Below are positions 33,801-46,451 of a stretch of 64,000 nucleotides of DNA, in pieces; positions within the stretch are counted from its first letter, which is position 1; each line of letters starts with the position of its first letter. The notes beneath the pieces were generated by a model. The model saw nothing but the letters and a program-made list of their open reading frames with translations. It was not told the DNA's origin and did not search any database. The stretch lies in contig OZ004590.1 of the NCBI GenBank assembly GCA_963924555.1, positions 5,448,001 to 5,512,000 on the forward strand, in the 5' to 3' direction. The DNA is from Crambe crambe. Its lineage: Eukaryota; Porifera; Demospongiae; Poecilosclerida; Crambeidae. A program made the translations under genes and the position numbers.

Positions 33801-35132
33801 TAGCTAGATGGGCGGGCTCACTCCTACAGAGAGTGGCAAAGAAATCACAGAGGCAGACGATGGTCTCTATCCTAAGTTTCTCCTCATCATGAGAAACATT
33901 TCTTAGAACACTGAGTAAGTGGGACATGAAGGAGTTGTCATTAATGCAAGCACTGATGCAGACGGATGGTGAAACATGGCAACAAGTTGACAGGAATGAA
34001 ATTGAGGGCATCAAATCAGCATTTTCCATTTGAATCAGTGTCGAAATGCTCTCCAGGATATTAACTTCGAAGAGGCCCTCAGCAAATTTCTTCTCCTGTT
34101 TGCATAATACACTAAATAACTGCCAGATGAGTGTCTGGACAGCTTCTGCCGAAGGGTGCTTCAGAGCTGAATGGATAAAACCCAAGTAGTAGTTCTCTTC
34201 CAGAAATGACATGGGTGAGGGTTTAATTTCTGCAAACATGCCCACTCCAATCACTATCTCTTTCAAATCCTCGACTGGAATCTTGTCGTAGTGCATGATG
34301 AGGGAACGAAACTGCTCGTAAACGCCTTCCTTCTCCAGAGCCAGGATCTGGCTATCACTGAGAAAACGCATCATGTGCAAGATGAAATCCTTGCCACAAG
34401 TGATAGCTTCCTGCACTCTAGTCTGCTCATTACGGCCCAAGTCAGGCTTCAGGGCAGTGATAATCAGCTTGGCGAGGTGCTTGGTATTACTAGAAGCTGG
34501 AAGTGACGAGGAGTACTTGCCCCAGAGGATCAAGATAAACTTAAAAGCGGGCATTATGAAGGACGGATTTGTCTCAAAATCATAGTGGGAAAAGGTCTCC
34601 AGGGCATTCATATGCAGCTCTGTTATGATGGGCGGGGACTGCTTAGGTAGGAAAGGAGCACAGAGGGGCATAGTCTGGAGGGCTAGGTTGAGAACTGTGT
34701 CATGTGAAGGGAATTTTAAGAAGACACGAGCCATTGCACTCAGCAACCTGTGTATTATGTATAAATTATGTAGTATCATTCCAAAATGGGTTATTCTTCT
34801 ACTAAGCAAACAAATTTAAGCCCATTTCAAGAAGGGCCCATAATAACAGTCACCTACTTTCAATTGATGACTTACATAATAAACTGCTTATCAGTCGGGG
34901 TTTTCATCTCATCCCCCTTAGTGCTCTCTTCAATAAACTTCTGTAACACCAAGACATCTGAATCTAGGCTGAGGGGGTCAGTAGTGGGAGTGACAACCAC
35001 TGCCTCTTCAGCTCCTGGGGGTAAGATAATTGTTGGGAGAGTAGCTGGAACTCTGCCTTCGTCATCTTTGTCATTTTCTGAGTGGGAGGCGGGATTGGAG
35101 GAAGATGAACTTTGATTTCCCTCTGGCTCCAT
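30871..35132 (-). CDS. ARM-like repeat / arginyl-tRNA-protein transferase (ATE1) fusion protein
   Basis: Predicted 1377-residue protein from two exons (35132-34876 and 34747-30871; lengths sum to a multiple of three). The second exon is one open frame of 3.9 kb, striking in an intron-rich window. Domains: a Ser/acidic N-terminus; about 800 residues of helical ARM/HEAT-like repeats (e.g. MVDIRRSMIHAVGNIALCG, GCIDIILQVLRLRKDNPE); then an arginyltransferase region (from about 32150): LCSNC, AEQYQMLVDNGWYRRGG, and the GNAT-like half with YGTYHQLYWLDGKLVAVG, IIDIIPKG, YSFGVYSALKEIE and KYYYLQGW. A Lys/Glu tail follows. Canonical ATE1 adds Arg to N-terminal Asp/Glu in the N-degron pathway. The first Cys pair (CxxC) is kept, but the CC pair of ATE1 appears here as EC. 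Whether it is an active enzyme is unknown. Confidence 0.85.
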
Positions 35133-35503
35133 AACATGTGCTTGAGTTACACTCTGTGATTTAATAAGAGTATGACACTAAATATACAAGATGATATAAT
35201 TATCTTACCTCTGATGATGAGTCTCTCTTTGAATTGCTTATACCCATCAGATGGCTGGTTATCACTGACTTCAGCTATATTAACAAGTTTACATCCAACA
35301 TGCACTAAAGTTTGAATTGTAGCACTAGTCATACCTGCTATGAATCATGCCAGTTCTTCAGCACCACTATTAAAAAAGCTCAGCATAATGGCGGCCGGAA
35401 AGCTTAAAGCGGATTTTTTTTATGCTGACAACGCAATAATAAAATGACGTCATAGAAAATAGATACCGGACACGCCCGGATACTTGATATCCTCTCTTCA
35501 ATT
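35133..35503. promoter_or_regulatory. Divergent intergenic region ATE1-fusion / SNW1
   Basis: 371 bp between the two starts. On the minus strand a short ATG-initiated frame (35332-35147, MTSATIQTLVHVGCK...) contains a donor-like AGAG/GTAAG, but splicing it to the following acceptor (just upstream of 35132) does not keep the MEPEG frame. It is best read as a 5' UTR exon with an upstream ORF or as noise. Confidence 0.5.
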
Positions 35504-36780
35504 ATGTCTTTGACCAAGTATGTATCCTTTAGCTCTATCTTTTATGTTTAAGTGCTGATTTTTCTCTCTAGATTGCTACCAAAGCCAGTGCAACTGGCTC
35601 ATGAACCAGATGTTCCAGTCAGTTCCGATTATGGTGGAGCAATACAAGCTACTACAATTCACAGAGAACCGCCGGCTTATGGTCACCGTAAGGGCTGGGT
35701 TCCTCGTTCACTGGAGGACTATGGTGATGGGGGCGCTTTTCCAGAGATCCATGTGGCACAATATCCACTTAATATGGGCAAGAAGAAGAGTGGAGGAGTG
35801 AGTTGCATGTATTCTAATTAATGACCACCCATTATAGTTGGTTATTCTAAATAATGCACATCCTAATCCATGTGTCTTTCCCCCCCCCCCCCCCCCCCCC
35901 CCCCCCCTTTTGAACAGAATTCCAAGGCAATTGTTCCTTTGCAATTGGACCCAACTGGGAAGGTAAAGTACGATACCATTGCTCGAATGGGACAACGTAA
36001 GGACAAGGTAATCCACACCTCTCTTCAAGCTATGGTTCAGCAAGATCGTCCCAGCAACCCTGAGCTGGTAAAACCAGATGAGGAGGAAATTGAAAAAGTA
36101 AGTGCCTTCAAAACATTTTCCTGCTGTGAACTCTGTTTGTATCTTGCAGACAACTGAAGAGACTCGTAAGGCCTTGGAAAAGCTGGTGCAGGGGAAAGTT
36201 GCAGCTGCCCTGCCTGTCAGGGCTGCAGATAAGCTCCAACCTGCCCAGTACATCCGATACACTCACTCAGCACAGGCAGCTGCCTTCAATTCGGGTGCCA
36301 AACAGAGGATCATCAAGATAGTGGAGGCACAGAAGGACCCCATGGAACCCCCCAAGTTCAAAACCAACACCAAAATCCCACGAGGTCCCCCATCACCTCC
36401 TGCCCCAGTCCTCCATTCACCAACACGAAAGGTGGACATCTCAGGAATATTCCCATAAAGAGCTTACCCCCCATCTTCTTCCCTGTAGGTATCAGTGAAA
36501 GAACAACAGGAATGGAAGATTCCACCTTGTATCTCAAACTGGAAAAATCCTAAAGTCAGTCCTTCTCATTAGATTTAGTGGACAGGATATAACACTGGTC
36601 TTTTTCTTTTGCCTCTTCATTCGTCTGCAGGGCTACACGATACCACTTGATAAGCGTCTGGCAGCAGATGGGCGTGGCCTACAGGACCACACTATCAATA
36701 ACAATTTTGCCAAACTAACACAGGCTCTGTACACTGCAGACAGAGAGGTGAGCATGTCAACATTGAAAGAATGGCTTCTT

Positions 36781-36862
<82 letters not shown>

Positions 36863-37833
36863 GGCACGCAAAGCCATTGCCCTCCGGTCAACCATGGAAA
36901 AGAAGCTCTCAAATATCGAGAGGGAAAAGAAAGAAGAGAACCTGAGACACCTGGCCCAGAAGGCCAGAGACTCCCGTGTCGGCATTAGAACTATGCCCAC
37001 TGAAGGTATGCTAATCATACTACATCAGTCCACATCATAATATCGTGTTCTTTTCTAACAGAGGAGGATTCAGAAGCTAAGGAGAGGGATCAACTGCGCC
37101 ATGATCGCCACAAGGAGAGAGAGAGACAGCGGCGCCTTGCCAAGGCTCACCCTGACAAGAGGTCTAAGCTCGACAGAGAGAAAGACAGAGATATCACCGA
37201 GAAGATAGCTCTTGGAATGCCTTCAAAGAGTGCCTCCCAAGAGTCAATGTTTGACCAAAGGCTTTTCAACCAGTCCCAAGTGAGTGCACATTGGAGAACA
37301 CCACTTTGACAATAATTGTCTTGATTACAGGGACTTGACTCTGGCTTCAGTGGAGGATCTGATGATTTATACAATGTGTATGACAAGCCATGGAGGGCTG
37401 GAGGGGGGGTTGCTGAGAAGATATATCGCCCCAGCAAAAATATTGACAAGGACGTTTATGGGGATGATGTGGAGAAACTGATAAAAACCAATCGGTAAGT
37501 AAGAGGTTGGGACTAAACATGTGATGATTGGAACCATCTTTGCATACATTAACTTTTGTACTCTACCCTCAAAGGTTCCAGCCTGCTAGAGGATTTTCTG
37601 GTGCAGACTCCAGTCAGGTGAGAGATGGACCAGTCCAGTTTGATAAAAAAGAAGTGGATGAAGATCCCTTCGGACTCAACAAATTTTTAACAGAGGCCAA
37701 GAAGGCAAAGAGACCGTCTGATGATTCCAGGTATTGTTACTGTACTGTTTGAATGTACCTCATTGATACAGCCACTTTTTTTTTATTATCTAGGGATGGA
37801 TCATCCAGCAAGCCAAAGAGACCAAAATATTGA
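35504..37833 (+). CDS. SNW1: SNW domain-containing protein 1 (SKIP/Prp45)
   Basis: Spliceosome component (Prp19-related, active spliceosome) and transcription coregulator in the nucleus. Start MSLTK at 35504 joins to LLPKPVQLAHEP. Family blocks in order: PPAYGHRKGWVPRSLEDYGDGGAFPEIHVAQYP (about 35680), KYDTIARMGQRKDKVIH, SAQAAAFNSGAKQRIIK, the signature ISNWKNPKGYTIPLDKRLAADG (about 36530-36670), then a charged helical tail and DLYNVYDKPWR, YGDDVEKLIKTNRF and a basic end SSKPKRPKY. About ten exons, complete. Two introns have unusual polypyrimidine tracts: a C homopolymer (35881-35907) and a CT microsatellite (36782-36859). Confidence 0.96.
35881..35907 (+). repeat. C homopolymer before an SNW1 acceptor
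   Basis: About 27 C followed by TTTTGAACAG and the exon beginning AATTCC; it occupies the polypyrimidine tract. Confidence 0.85.
36782..36859 (+). repeat. (CT)n tract at an SNW1 3' splice site
   Basis: About 39 CT units immediately followed by GCAG and the exon encoding ARKAIALRSTMEKK. Confidence 0.92.
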
Positions 37834-37971
37834 TCTATTTTATGCACAGTTATGACTGTACTTATCAGCAACATAAATAAAATTAAACATAGATGTCGGT
37901 AAAGGGTCGTTTTACTATGCAATGCTCTTTAATTAGAAAAGTATGACAATAGACAAAGATTGCCATTCATA

Positions 37972-39217
37972 ATGGGACAAACTCAAGGTAGGGAGCTTCC
38001 CTACGACATAGGAGAGAAGTTTACAAGCCTCTCTTCCAAGACCATTTGGTCTGTGCACGCAGGCAAAAAGAAAGTAAGATCTTACTCTTTCTCTCTCTCT
38101 CCTCAAAAAACTTATTTCCTTCCACGTAGACTAGTGGAGAGCCAGTGACTGTATTTGTTTTTGATTTTGCTGAAAGGTCTCAGGAAGAGGTGACAATATA
38201 GCAGTAATGAATTGACCAGCAGTTAAAATGTTTACTGTCTGTTTAACGATAGATCAAATTGGCTCAGTCAGCCCATTTGAGACTCAAGACTCTTCGGCAC
38301 CCTAACATCCTTAAATATGTCGATGGAATTGAGGTGAGGGAATTGATTCATGTGCCCCTAGGCCTTGCTTATTGTAATAGGCCTGGAGCAGTGTATGAGG
38401 TGCTAAGCGTCCCTCACTCATCGCCCTCTTCTTTAGCTTCCAACAAGTATCTATGTGGTTACTGAAGAAGCACTTCCCTTGGATGAATATATCACCACAA
38501 AAGATGGTTCTTCCAACTTTTCTATTTCTTGGGGACTTCACCAGATTATTGTGAGTTTGGAGAAAGTAATGGGTGCTCACTTGACAAGGAAGTTTTGATT
38601 CAGAATCTATTCGACTTTTTCATAGAAATCAATTGGTTTCCTTACAAATGACTGTGGTCTTGTCCACCACAATGTCTGCCTCTCATCTGTGTTTGTGGAT
38701 GAAGCAGGAGAGTGGAAGTTAGCAGGGGTTGAGTTCATGCATCCCTATGGCGACACGTCCATGCCCCCTAAGAACTTTGGACAGCTCAGTAAATATGACC
38801 CTCCCGAGACATCAAAGCCTGGAGCAGCAAAGCGAACTAGCAAATGGTCAGTTCAAATTTTACATATCACACAATAAGTTTCATCTCTTTTCCAACTATA
38901 TAGGTCAACTGATGTTTGGGGTTTAGGTTGTTTAGTGTGGGAGATCTTTAATGGTCCTCTACCACAAACTTCTGCCCTAAAAAACACGAGCAAGGTATGT
39001 AACATTTTTAAAAAAATTATTTTTTAAAATTGCACTCTGTTTTTATGCAGATTCCAAAACCTCTGATCACTCATTACTGTGAGATGGTGAGTGCTAATCC
39101 CAAGTCCCGGCCAAACCCATCTGTCCTGCTTAGCAACCTCCGTGAGCATGGAGGATTTCTTGCTAATAACTTTATCAGTATAGCCCTCAGGATAGAAGAA
39201 GTGCAAGTAAGTCAAGT

Positions 39218-39248
<31 letters not shown>

Positions 39249-41918
39249 GGTTGTTGTTCAATATTGATATCGGCTATTAGATTATGGAGCCTACACAGAG
39301 GAATGACTTCTTCAATGAACTGAATAAGAACTTGGATTCATTTCCAGAGAGTTTTGCCAAACACAAGATCCTTCCTCAGCTGATCAATGCCTTTGAGTTT
39401 GGTGGTGCTGGATCATCTGTTCTCTCACCTCTTTTCAAGCTAGGAGGTTTGCTGAAGAGTGAGCAGTACCAGAAAAAGATAGTGCCTTGTGTTGTGAAGC
39501 TGTTTTCTTCAACTGACCGGGCTACACGACTGAACTTGCTCAAGCAGGTATGTTATGATTTCAGTAATGACCCTTTACCCAACATAGATTACCTCAATCT
39601 TTAGCTTGAACACTTCATCGACCACCTGTTACCGGCCACTGTAAATGACCAGATATTCCCCAGCATTGCTAATGGATTTACTGACACTGTCGCAGCTTTG
39701 CGAGAACAAACTGTCAAGGTAAGGAAAAGAGACAAATACTTTGTATGGCAAATTATGTTATACCGTAGCAAGTTCTACATATCTATAGCAACAGCCTGGT
39801 CTGAACAGAGAGCTAAAATTGCATACATTGATTTGATGGATGGGTCCAAAAGTTTGTTTTTTAATCGATCAGAGTTGACACATTGATGGGGAGAGAGGGA
39901 GATTCATTGTCCCCCCCTAAAAATTTTTTAAAAAAGAAAGAAAGAGAGAAAGAAAGAAAAAAAGGTGCCACTATGAGGAGATTTGCTTTTATGCATCCCT
40001 GCAGGCTACTGTGCTGATAGCCCCCAAGCTGAAAAGTTCCACCCTCAATGGTCAACTCCTCAAGTATCTAGCCAAGTGCCAACTGGATGAAGAGCCAGCC
40101 ATTAGGACCAACACTAACATTTGCCTGGGGAAGATAGCAGGCTACCTCAGTCCTTCTGTAAGTTAAACTGTCTCCTGACCAAGAGTAGCTCATCTTTTGC
40201 CCTACTGCTATTTCAAAGTGGACCTGAGCTGAGTAGATTATGGTTCTTGAATGAAACCATTCTTTTCAGTAGAATTATACTAAAGATACTGCCAATATAT
40301 ATTAGGTACTAGCACAGGTAAGCAATTATTTCTATGTGTTGTAGACTCGCCAAAAGGTTTTGGTGACAGCCTTTTTACGTGCACTGAAGGATCCCTTCCC
40401 CCCAGCACGCATTGCAGCCATTGGTTCCATGGGGGCCACTCAGGGATTCTTTTCCACCTCTGACCTCTCCTCTCGCATCATGCCAGCATTGTGCATCGTT
40501 ACTATCGATAAGGAGAAAGCAGTGAGGGATATTGCCTTCAAGACCATCAAACTCTTCTTGGCCAAACTGGAGAAGCTCTCTGAAGACCCCAAAGCAGCTG
40601 CTCAGCAAGAAAAAATCGAAGGCATGTTTGTGGATATGAAAGTGACCTTACTTTGTTGCTCTACTTTAATATTACAGCTTCTACAAACAGCTGGACTGGC
40701 TGGGCTATGAGTTCTCTCACTTCCAAGTTTTATAAGAACCCTCGAAGCCAGGCCACACCCACTAGTAATGTTCCTGTGACTAAGGAGTCTGTGGAAGACA
40801 GACAGAAAAAGGCTGTAGGTGGTGGCCCCACCTCCTCTAGCAAAGGTAGGAGATCAGTACTGTGCACCTTACAAGCATGTGACTATCATGTGACTCCAAT
40901 TGCAGAGGATGAGACATTAAGGGCAGGAGGTGGAGGGAAACAAGACTTGGAACCTTCTCACAAAGTAGAGTCCAATGCTGATGATGGGTGGGGAAATGAT
41001 GAATGGAAGGTACTGCTTAAAAGCTGGATTGCAATTGTTTGATGCACTCTTTCTTTTGTGAAGGATTTCGGTGTCAGTGGCCAGGAATCAAGGGAGCCTG
41101 AAGTGTCTGCATCCATGGGCTGGGGGAGTGGTGAAGTGGAGGCAAAGGAAGACAGTGATATGGAAGGCTGGGAGGACGATGGGTGGGGCACCTTTGACAT
41201 ACCAGACACAAAACCATCCCAGCACCAGAAGCAACAACAACACTCGCCAGAGAAAAGCAGTGGAGCAGATTTCTTCGATACCTTTGACACGGCTAGCTCT
41301 CAGAGAACTAAAACGAAGGATTTTTTTGATAGCTATGGAATTTCTAACCCCCGACCTTCCCCCTTGAAGAAGGAGAAAAGCCCCCCGCCATTGACGTCAG
41401 CTTCTTTATTTGGAGGGAGCAACACTGGTAGCAAAGTTGGGACTGGGATAGGGGGTGTGGCTGCTTCAGATACTGGCGATGGTGGTGGATGGGGTGATTG
41501 GAGTGAAGACTTCGATATGAAACCAGCTATGCAGGTAAACTATGGTTGCATTTAATCTTATATTTTTGAGCTAATAACAGGTACAAGCAGCTGAAAATAT
41601 TGGTTTGAAACTTGGCAGTAAAGCTAAAGGTGTGCAGTCAGCTAGTTTTAGCAAGTCACAATCTTCAATTTAATATCTAATGCTCCAGAACCGGAGCAGT
41701 TGTCAACTGCAACAGGTGATGGCTGGGGGTTGGACGACTCCAGCTGGGGCACATTTGATGATCAACCAAAGAGTGCTGTGAATGATGAAAAATCTCGGCA
41801 AGAAGAGCTCCAGAAAAAGAGAGAGGAAAGACGTTTGAAGCAGCAGGCAGCAAGGGAAAAACGAGCAGCTGGCACTGCTCTTAAACCAAGTGGTCTAGGT
41901 GCAGTCAAAAAGGATTAG
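37972..41918 (+). CDS. SCYL1: SCYL1, N-terminal kinase-like pseudokinase
   Basis: Scaffold of Golgi-ER COPI traffic. ATG at 37972 ([17 protein letters not shown]); the in-frame codon at 37960 is TTG. The kinase-like domain lacks catalytic motifs: the HRD region reads [13 protein letters not shown] and the DFG position reads LAGVEF. The HEAT-repeat region runs from about 39280 to 40700 ([45 protein letters not shown]). A long low-complexity tail rich in DGWG/WGTF motifs and then a basic coiled coil ([20 protein letters not shown]) follow, ending GLGAVKKD. Vertebrate SCYL1 ends in a COPI-binding basic motif (RKLD); KKD is a possible equivalent but is not identical. Many short exons; one exon boundary near 39215 abuts a (GTT)n run. 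Confidence 0.93.
39216..39258 (+). repeat. (GTT)n microsatellite
   Basis: About 14 GTT units with one interruption (GTGGTT), in a SCYL1 intron. Confidence 0.9.
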
Positions 41919-42647
41919 ACAACTGATGTGCTATATTCATGTTAACATGTCTTAATTTATGCACAATAATTATCTGGTGATGACCTCATGACGTGATAGA
42001 TATGACATCACGTGTACGCGTGCATGCTAGAAGCACGTGCAGCGTTTTCTGCGCACTCATCATTTCAAAGGTGAAGCTTTGTGTCACCACAATAATTTTG
42101 AGTTGTGTGTGTCTTCTTCTCCTCGTTGGAACTTCACACGCAAGGTATTGTAGCTCCCTAGTCACTATTTTATACTTGCCATACTTACTGAGATAAATTT
42201 CCCGTTCTTTTCCCAGTTGTCTGCTGACTGACTTATCCCAAGGACCTGTATGTCTTTCTACAACGCTGAGAGTAAATATCATCAGTTTAACGTCTTCCAG
42301 CAGACTAACATAACTTTTTGTCTTTTTTAGGTATATTTATGTTCATCTCGAGTCCCACAGAGGGGAAAACAGCCATTGCTAGAAACCTCAGTCACCAGAG
42401 TGATAGAACTCCTCTCAATGTTCTTAGTTTGTATGCTCTGATATTGGACAAGGTTGAAGAACAGCAGAATTGGCTTCATGATAGGGAAAAAACTTTCTAA
42501 ATCTGACCCAGGAACTTACCTAGCCTCTGCTTCTGTTAGAGATCGTGCTCTGTGACTGCCTCTCTATGACCTTTGACCAGACCTGTGAAAATCTGACTTC
42601 AGAAAGATATTTCCTCCCCAGAAACCAGAAATCGATAAGAAAGAAAG
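41919..42647. promoter_or_regulatory. SCYL1-eIF5 intergenic / eIF5 leader region
   Basis: 729 bp between the SCYL1 stop and the eIF5 ATG. It contains two CACGTG E-boxes 25 bp apart (42009-42014 and 42034-42039) and likely spliced leader exons. Upstream ATG frames are present, including one starting at about 42566 and running to 42745, which overlaps the eIF5 start in another frame. No separate gene is supported. Confidence 0.5.
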
Positions 42648-44913
42648 ATGTCTGTCAACATCAACAGGGAGAATCCGGACCAGTTTTATCGTTACAAGAT
42701 GCCCTTGCTCCAAGCCAAGGTTATAATCTACATCCTTATGTGTGATGCCCTAATGTGACATAATTTTTAGTGCTTCAGTTGTAAGTTGTGATTTTTTGTT
42801 CCTTTAATAATTGGGGAAGTGTATTAGAAGTTCACTTTATGGGACTGCACTATGATGAAATCAATATTATGTAATAGGCTTTTTTTTCTAAATGATGTAA
42901 TTTTTAAATGTAGGTGGAAGGTAAGGGAAATGGAATCAAGACCGTGGTGGTGAACATGGTGGAAGTAGGGAAGGCCCTGGGAAGACCACCTTCATGTGAG
43001 TGTTTACATTTGCAATGTCCATTGCATGTTCTTAGTCTTGTAAACATTTCATTGTTCTTTTGTTCTCTCTGGTAGCTAGCGAGTTCCATTAGGCACTAAA
43101 TTTGCATTGATTTTACATCGTTCCTTGTTTACAAAATGGTAAAGTGACTCCAGTTAGTGGGTTTATAGGGCGAGTTATCAGGTGTAGTTTCATAATCTAA
43201 AATGGCACCTTTCCTGGTCCCAATATGCTTCCCACAAACAGATCCTTGTAAGTACTTTGGTTGTGAGCTGGGGGCTCAGACTCAGATGGATCACAAGATT
43301 GGACGCTACATTGTCAATGGTGCTCATGAGTCGGTCAAACTCCAAGATATGTTGGATGGCTTCATCAAGAAGTTTGTGTTGTGTCCAGAGTGTGACAACC
43401 CAGAGACTGAACTGGTGAGTAAGTGAATTGGTTCGGGAATGCTTGTGCCTGAACATACTTGAAAAGAGGGAGGGGAAAGGTGTGTACTTTCGTTCTAATT
43501 TGGGGTTAATATCAAGTTGAATGTGCAACCACAAACATTATGTACCAACCTGGGGCATTAGTAGTTACTTCTTTCATTTATTTATCCAGCATGTGCAGGT
43601 GAATAAAGGTCGCATCAACCAGAGCTGCAAGGCTTGCGGCCACCACTGCATTGTGGATCCTCGACATAAACTCACCACCTTCATCATTAAGAACCCTCCC
43701 AATGCTTCCGAGGAGACCTCTAGTAAAAAGTAGGACATTCAATATCTAAGTTTAATGTTTTGAGTACAGATATCTCCTTTTTCCTTCAGAGATAAGAAGT
43801 CCAGACGAGCTGAAAAGAAAGGTAAAGCGGGAAAGAAGGATGAAGAACCTCCTAAGCACACCAACGGTTCTACCACTGCCTCTCCCCCCTCTCCAAACCA
43901 CGAAGCAAACATGGATGGAGATGACATCATTGAAGTCCCTCCTATACCGGAAGAGGTAATTGTATATGACAATTTAATATTATAGAAAGAAAGAAAAAAA
44001 TGAGTTATGCTTTTGTTTGTTAGAATGGTGATGAGGATTGGAGTGTTGATACTAGTGAAGAAGCAGTGAAAGCCAGAAGTGAACAGATCTCTGATCATGT
44101 TTCCAACCTCACTTTAACCAGCGACACAGATTTGTCCCCCAGCCAAAGGGTAGACAAATTTTACAAATTCGTTGAGGTGAGTCTTTGATTATATGTACAA
44201 GCCCAGAAAGGAATGAGATTTTTTTCCCCCTAGGGCTTGAAAAGCTCTGGTGGCGTAGCAGCAATCACAAGCAATGTTTCCAAGATCAAGATAGAGGCAG
44301 AGAAGCTTGAAGTGATGGACAAAGCTGCTGGGATACTGTCTGAACTGCTCTACACCGATTGTCTTCTCACTGAGATCAAAGAATACCGTTCCATTTTGCT
44401 TCATGTATGTATAGTGTTTAAGTGTGTTGACATTTTAGATGGTTTTTTTTGCACAGTTTGTTGTAGATAATCGAAAGGCGCAGAAGTTTTTGCTGATTGG
44501 ATTTGAGAAGCTTGTGGAGACCTATCGTGAGCAGCTGTTGCCAAAAGCTGCTCTCATTCTCAAGAGTTTTTACGATAATGACATCTTGGAAGAAGAGGCG
44601 ATATTGGAATGGGCAGATAAGGTGAGGTGTTTAGTTTGTATCATAGCAAACCTTTTACCTAATGCTGTTACGAAAGGCTTCAAAGAAACACGTCAACGAA
44701 GAAGTGGCAAAGAGCATTCATGAGAAAGTGGCTCCTGTGGTAAACTGGTTGCGCACTGCTGAAGAGGAGACAAGTGAGGAAGAAGAAGAGGATGTAGAAG
44801 TGGTATACTCCGACAAGGTATCTGGGGCTGGAATCATCACGGAGACTATCAAAACCAACGGTGAGAACCAAGATGTCCCTGTTGATGAAGAGCTGGATAT
44901 TGATGCCATCTGA
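42648..44913 (+). CDS. EIF5: Translation initiation factor eIF5
   Basis: GTPase-activating protein for eIF2 in the 43S/48S complex. ATG at 42648; N-terminus [19 protein letters not shown] keeps the GAP arginine finger at residue 15. Next come [34 protein letters not shown] and YIVNGAHE. The zinc ribbon is [10 protein letters not shown]...CKACG. An acidic/Lys linker leads to a W2 (HEAT-type) C-terminal domain with [18 protein letters not shown] and acidic aromatic box [12 protein letters not shown]. The last residues DIDAI are identical to the vertebrate end. About eight exons, all short introns. Upstream ORFs in the leader fit the known start-stringency autoregulation of eIF5 in other eukaryotes, but that is inference here. 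Confidence 0.96.
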
Positions 44914-45095
44914 TTTTATGTTGTAAAGAAAAACAACTGCTGAATAATAATATTATCTACTGTATCTGTTATAATCTTATCCTTTGCCTTTGATTAGTAC
45001 TATGATTAATTATGCCACATTATTTCACTATCGCTGATTTTATTTACCATGTTGTGTTGCATTTTTTAAATTTCATTGTTACACAAAGAAAAATT

Positions 45096-46415
45096 TTACT
45101 TGCTAAATAACCTGTATCTTTTCAGCATTAGTTGATCGATACCATTTGTGAATATGTGGTTTAGCACCAGGTAGAAGGTAATCACAAGGGGGTAATATTT
45201 CCAGTAGAATGAATTAGTCATAAAGCTATAGCTCAGATAGAGGATGATTATTAACCAAGTGAAGAGAACTTTTTTCATATCTTTGAATTTTTCCTTCATG
45301 GCTGCCTCACTCAAATACTTAGAAGAAAACTTATTATTTTTGTAGAATTTTTTCAGCTGGCTCTCTTTCTTCTCCCAACATTTCCCTAGCCATTGAGCAA
45401 TACTTTTTTCATCTTCAGGTATATCCACTGAAGCTACTTGCTCAGCAAAGAAGTGAATTTCAGTTGGCCAATTTCCTCCCGATATGTCGCTCTCATTCTG
45501 AGGCATAGTTCCAATATAACCCACAGAAATATTCACCACAGTAGGAGGGATTTTCCCCTTTCTTAACTCTTGAAGACAAAGGGAGAAACCCTTTGTCCTG
45601 GGATGTAGAACATAATCATACTTCTGTAGACCATTTTCATTGGCATAACGATGGCTCTTCTCCCTATTGGAAGGGGAGAGGTCTGTACCCTCAGGGAAAA
45701 AGAGCAGCTGGATGGGATAGTCAGTCTCCATAAAGTATGACAGACTGTCCTTTATCTGTTTTTCATCCACAGCCCACTTACGTGAAAGGAATATGAACTG
45801 TACTGACTGCATCGCCCAACCTAAAGATCAGAGATATGGCTGGCCTGCTCCAGAACTTAATTTTGATCAACCACTAACCAACAATAGGAATATTCTTAAG
45901 TGACTCCTTCAAAACAATCTTGAGCTTCTGGACGTCACCCATTCTCAGGAGATAACACCAAAGGAACATCCAGTCGAACCGTGTCCTGTGGTTCATGATC
46001 AACAGACATGGCCCTGTCAGTTTCTTCAAGTCACCACATATCTTGACCTTTACACCAAAGATGACCTCTGTATTAAGAATGAAAACACTTGGATGATTTC
46101 GGGTGATCTGTCCACAGATAGAAACTCTTCCTGTTTTCTATTTATAATCTGTTCATATAGCCATCCATACTCACCAAATAATCCCTGTAAAGTTTAGGTT
46201 CATTATATTTTATGACGTGGAAAAATAAAATAAAAAGCACCAACCGGAACTAGGATGAAAAAAGTGCTGATATAGGAAGTGTGGGCCTTTCTTGATAAGA
46301 AGACTCCATAGGGGAGTAGCAGAAGAAGCAAACAAAACGGAAGGAGGACCATCCCGAAGTAAAACACCGCTGAAACCGCTAGGAGAAAGAAAAACCCTTT
46401 CATCTTTGGAGACAT
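45096..46415 (-). CDS. LCLAT1-like: Lysocardiolipin acyltransferase 1-like (AGPAT family)
   Basis: Membrane acyltransferase of lysophospholipid/cardiolipin remodelling at the ER. ATG at 46415 (MSPKMKGFFFLLAVS...), strongly hydrophobic N-terminus. Catalytic motif NHRTRFDWMFLW (NHx4D, about 45985) and motif III FPEGTDLSPSN (about 45690). HPRTKGFSLCLQELR follows. Two hydrophobic segments near the C-terminus (FTWLIIILYLSYSF and YYPLVITFYLVLNHIF) match the LCLAT1 layout better than AGPAT1/2. Four or so exons. The first 15 codons and 38 bp upstream are contained in an 84-bp block that is perfectly duplicated 165 bp upstream, creating a second possible start at 46580. Confidence 0.9.
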
Positions 46416-46440
46416 GGCCGGCTGGATCGTGGAATAAACC

Positions 46441-46451
46441 GGGGACTTTCC
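46441..46451 (+). promoter_or_regulatory. kappaB-type site 1 (GGGGACTTTCC)
   Basis: Exact match to the classical NF-kappaB decamer GGGACTTTCC plus one leading G, 26 bp upstream of the LCLAT1 ATG on the opposite strand. Confidence 0.55.

Noticed and set aside
35147-35332. Additional N-terminal coding exon for the ATE1 fusion
   Set aside because: The donor is phase 1 and the acceptor requires phase 0, so the frame would break; kept only as possible leader/uORF.
37960-37971. Four-residue extension of SCYL1
   Set aside because: Starts at TTG; the ATG at 37972 begins the conserved N-terminus.
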